From assembly GCF_001889065.1 (NCBI RefSeq), contig NZ_LWHB01000057.1, positions 1 through 7,122 of the forward strand: a stretch of 7,122 nucleotides of DNA, read 5' to 3'. Shown here in pieces: positions 5,832 to 7,122 of the stretch (its first letter is position 1; every line of letters starts with the position of its first letter). The stretch comes from Suttonella ornithocola (lineage in GTDB: Bacteria; Pseudomonadota; Gammaproteobacteria; Cardiobacteriales; Cardiobacteriaceae). The notes beneath the pieces are model-generated. The model saw only the letters and a list, made by a program, of their open reading frames with translations. It had not been told where the DNA came from and did no database searches. Made by a program: the position numbers and the translations under genes.

Positions 5832-5867
5832 TTATTTACACATAATTTGCATATCTATTGTAAATAA
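5832..5867 (-). promoter_or_regulatory. Candidate operator: 9-bp inverted repeat before the antitoxin gene
   Basis: TTATTTACA (5832-5840) and its complement TGTAAATAA (5859-5867) flank an 18-bp spacer, starting 10 bp upstream of the antitoxin ATG. The outer arm overlaps the proposed -10 box. Ribbon-helix-helix antitoxins of this family bind inverted repeats over their own promoters, so this is a plausible autoregulatory site; binding itself is an inference. Confidence 0.5.
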
Positions 5868-5884
5868 AAAAATATCATCTACAA
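5857..5884 (-). promoter_or_regulatory. Candidate promoter of the antitoxin gene
   Basis: On the minus strand a TTGTAG -35 (complement of 5879-5884) and a TACAAT -10 (complement of 5857-5862) are separated by 16 bp. Transcription would begin near 5850, leaving a leader of about 30 nt. The -10 box overlaps the right arm of the inverted repeat, as expected for repression by the antitoxin. Confidence 0.5.
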
Positions 5885-5940
5885 TATTTATAAATGATTA
5901 GTTTTCAATAATTCATGCTGCCATAGGTGCAGATAACTGA

Positions 5941-5948
5941 AGAAGGAG
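5941..5948 (+). promoter_or_regulatory. Strong ribosome binding site of the lipoprotein gene
   Basis: AGAAGGAG lies 7 nt before the ATG at 5956, a near-ideal Shine-Dalgarno sequence and spacing that suggests efficient translation. Confidence 0.75.
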
Positions 5949-5955
5949 TCTACAT

Positions 5956-6417
5956 ATGTTTAAAAAGATAACGATGCTCCTATTAGTAGTAGCTATAACT
6001 ACTTTTTTAGCGGCTTGTAGTAAGAAAGATACTCCAAAAGAGATAGTTAATAAATTTTTTATAGAAGTTTTACAAGGTGATTCAAATAAAGCTGCTGACT
6101 ATGTCTATAGCATAAAACCTGAATCAATTCTTAAGAATAAATATAAAGAACAAATTAGTTATAATGACGATGAAATTTTTTACTATGTAAATAATTTGGC
6201 GTATAGAACGAGAAATGTGGTTAGAGAATTTGGTGGTTTTGAAAATCTTAAAATTGAAAAAATTGCCTCTAACGAGGATAAAGAGGATAAAAATAAAGCA
6301 TCAGTAGAAATTAAAATTATAACAAAGAGTATAAAGGATAAAGAACCTGAAACAGGAGCAATAATTCATCTACAAAAAATAGATGGTCAATGGAAAATAA
6401 TTGAACTAGATATTTGA
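5956..6417 (+). CDS. DUF4878-like outer-membrane lipoprotein
   Basis: This 153-residue protein carries a lipoprotein signal: MFKK, a hydrophobic core (6-18) and the lipobox LAAC with C21 as the lipidated residue. Serine follows the cysteine, which favours the outer membrane by the Lol rule. The mature domain starts TPKEIVNKFFIEVLQGDSNKA and ends with GQWKIIELDI, a pattern typical of the NTF2-like DUF4878 fold, in which a cone-shaped domain of about 110 residues often sits on lipoproteins of unknown role. The middle is rich in Lys, Glu and Asn, including an EDKEDKNK run. It is followed 23 nt later by a gene for a small membrane protein, and both end at a common hairpin, so they probably form a two-gene operon. 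Nothing shows its function. It could be cargo of the conjugative element suggested by the neighbouring traG-like gene. Confidence 0.82.
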   Translation: MFKKITMLLLVVAITTFLAACSKKDTPKEIVNKFFIEVLQGDSNKAADYVYSIKPESILKNKYKEQISYNDDEIFYYVNNLAYRTRNVVREFGGFENLKIEKIASNEDKEDKNKASVEIKIITKSIKDKEPETGAIIHLQKIDGQWKIIELDI

Positions 6418-6440
6418 ATATAAAACTAAGGAAATTAAAT

Positions 6441-6641
6441 ATGGATACTATAACTTTTTTTATTTTATTTGCTATCGCCTGTGTTGCTGGTTTTATAGTA
6501 AGTCTTTTCCTGAGAAAAGAGGAATATTTTGTTGATAATAATGATAATCTAGATAATAGCTCTTACAATCAATATAAGAAATTTGATAATCCTCATACTC
6601 CTAGTCATACTCATAATATAAATAGTTTTTGGACAGACTAG
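6441..6641 (+). CDS. Small single-pass membrane protein, unknown function
   Basis: The product has 66 residues. An N-terminal transmembrane helix (about residues 4-24, ITFFILFAIACVAGFIVSLF) is followed by a basic/acidic border LRKEE. The polar tail is rich in Asn and Asp with scattered His (HTPSHTHN). The frame can open at a TTG (6414) that overlaps the lipoprotein stop, but ATG at 6441 is preferred: AAGGA (6428-6432) sits 8 nt before it, and the extra residues are not membrane-like. With Lys/Arg right after the helix, the tail is probably cytoplasmic. It lies 23 nt after the lipoprotein gene and just before the hairpin terminator, so the two genes likely share a transcript. No family was recognised. 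Confidence 0.65.
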   Translation: MDTITFFILFAIACVAGFIVSLFLRKEEYFVDNNDNLDNSSYNQYKKFDNPHTPSHTHNINSFWTD

Positions 6642-6688
6642 ATAAAAGAAGGAGAGAAAATACCCCTTCTTCTTTTATTTATTTTTTT
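6642..6688 (+). terminator. Rho-independent terminator between convergent genes
   Basis: A 13-bp stem with one G-U pair (6642-6654 with 6666-6678, arm ATAAAAGAAGGAG) encloses an 11-nt loop and is followed by TTATTTTTTT. It lies directly after the stop of the small membrane protein gene and touches the stop codon of the convergent traG-like gene (6679-6681), so it may act in both directions. Confidence 0.8.
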
Positions 6689-7119
6689 CTAAAATTCTGA
6701 GAAGAATTAAAGACTTTATTTGACGCCCCTTGTGCTACTTGCCCTGTTGCTTTTCCTCCTATATCTCCAACTCTTCTTCCATGTGAATTAGAGTCGTTAA
6801 CAACACTGGATGCTCTAGCACTTCCTGCCTCAGAAATTAAATATAGTAGCAATAATGGGAAAATAAAGTAAAAAGCCGTATTTGCCATATCTAATATGAG
6901 GCGTTCTGCCATACTCATATTTAATCCACCTGCTCCAGCTATTGCTTCTCTTTTTTGTGCTATTGCATCAAAAAGCTGATCATCTAAGTGTTCAGCAATT
7001 GCCCATAAGCCTGGAAATATACAAATTACAAAAATAAGTACCAAACCCTTAATTAAAGTTTCTTTCTGGTAAGAACCAAAGAGTAAGTAAAACCCCCAAA
7101 AACAAACATAAATCCCCAA
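6679..7119 (-). CDS. TraG-like conjugation membrane protein, C-terminal part
   Basis: About 146 residues correspond to the C-terminal end of TraG N-terminal-domain-like proteins that build the mating-pair apparatus of integrative conjugative elements in the inner membrane. Seen directly are a hydrophobic segment at the left edge (residues 2-14), a second helix (about 22-42) ending in LWAIAEHLDDQLFDAI, the segment NMSMAERLILDM, and a third helix (82-103). A Gly/Ser/Asn-rich polar tail ends the protein. Spacing of helix, W-x(6)-DxxL and a late helix fits my memory of the ICE family, whose full length is about 450-500 residues. The frame is not simply cut by the window: its first codon would be TTG at 7119, and the preceding in-frame codon at 7120-7122 is TAA. 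A frameshift, a nonsense mutation or a sequence error near the edge is therefore likely. The gene converges on the lipoprotein operon. Family confidence is moderate. Confidence 0.6.
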   Translation of the reverse strand: MGIYVCFWGFYLLFGSYQKETLIKGLVLIFVICIFPGLWAIAEHLDDQLFDAIAQKREAIAGAGGLNMSMAERLILDMANTAFYFIFPLLLLYLISEAGSARASSVVNDSNSHGRRVGDIGGKATGQVAQGASNKVFNSSQNFRKK

Positions 7120-7122
7120 TTA

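Noticed and set aside
6414..6440. TTG at 6414 as start of the small membrane protein
   Set aside because: The ATG at 6441 has a proper ribosome binding site and begins directly with the membrane helix.

Overview
The window is about one-third G+C and reads as a patchwork of accessory DNA from a low-GC Gram-negative bacterium, most likely a gammaproteobacterium. Support for this is a YefM/YoeB pair close to the E. coli proteins, a lipobox lipoprotein, an Rpn-family nuclease, and a fragment resembling the TraG-like protein of integrative conjugative elements (ICEs). The genus cannot be fixed from the sequence alone. There are no housekeeping genes, rRNA, tRNA or CRISPR arrays.

Left part (1-1834): the window opens inside an IS630-family transposase (DD34E) whose right end abuts a GHKL-type ATPase gene on the minus strand. 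That ATPase has lost its C-terminal part, and its stop codon lies at the apparent IS junction. Next come debris: the N-terminal start of an IS30-family transposase with a stop after 29 codons, a stretch with no recognisable gene, and a broken frame ending in a four-cysteine zinc ribbon like the tail of SprT-like proteins. Positions 1835-2806 (minus) hold an apparently intact tyrosine recombinase with all six catalytic residues.

Middle part (3030-5322, all plus): a YefM-YoeB toxin-antitoxin pair overlaps by 8 nt and is followed 8 nt later by a gene for an unknown exported protein, which looks co-transcribed. An Rpn-family PD-(D/E)XK nuclease gene follows and carries nine in-frame copies of a 12-bp repeat.

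Right part (5323-7122): an apparently orphan RelB/DinJ-type antitoxin (minus) has a candidate operator and promoter. Where its toxin should begin there is only a 22-codon frame. It is divergent from a two-gene unit encoding a DUF4878-like lipoprotein and a small single-pass membrane protein. A strong hairpin separates this unit from the convergent C-terminal part of a TraG-like conjugation protein, whose frame is blocked by TAA at the last three bases of the window.

Overall this looks like cargo at the edge of an integrated element: recombinase and transposon traces, two antitoxin loci (one with its toxin), a nuclease of the horizontal-transfer type, envelope proteins of unknown role and a transfer gene. 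Both window ends lie in sequence that may be repeated (IS630) or disrupted (traG), so this may be a short assembly contig. No wholly new system can be proven; the best candidates for a second look are the yefM-yoeB-exported protein operon, the orphan antitoxin locus, and the IS-truncated ATPase.
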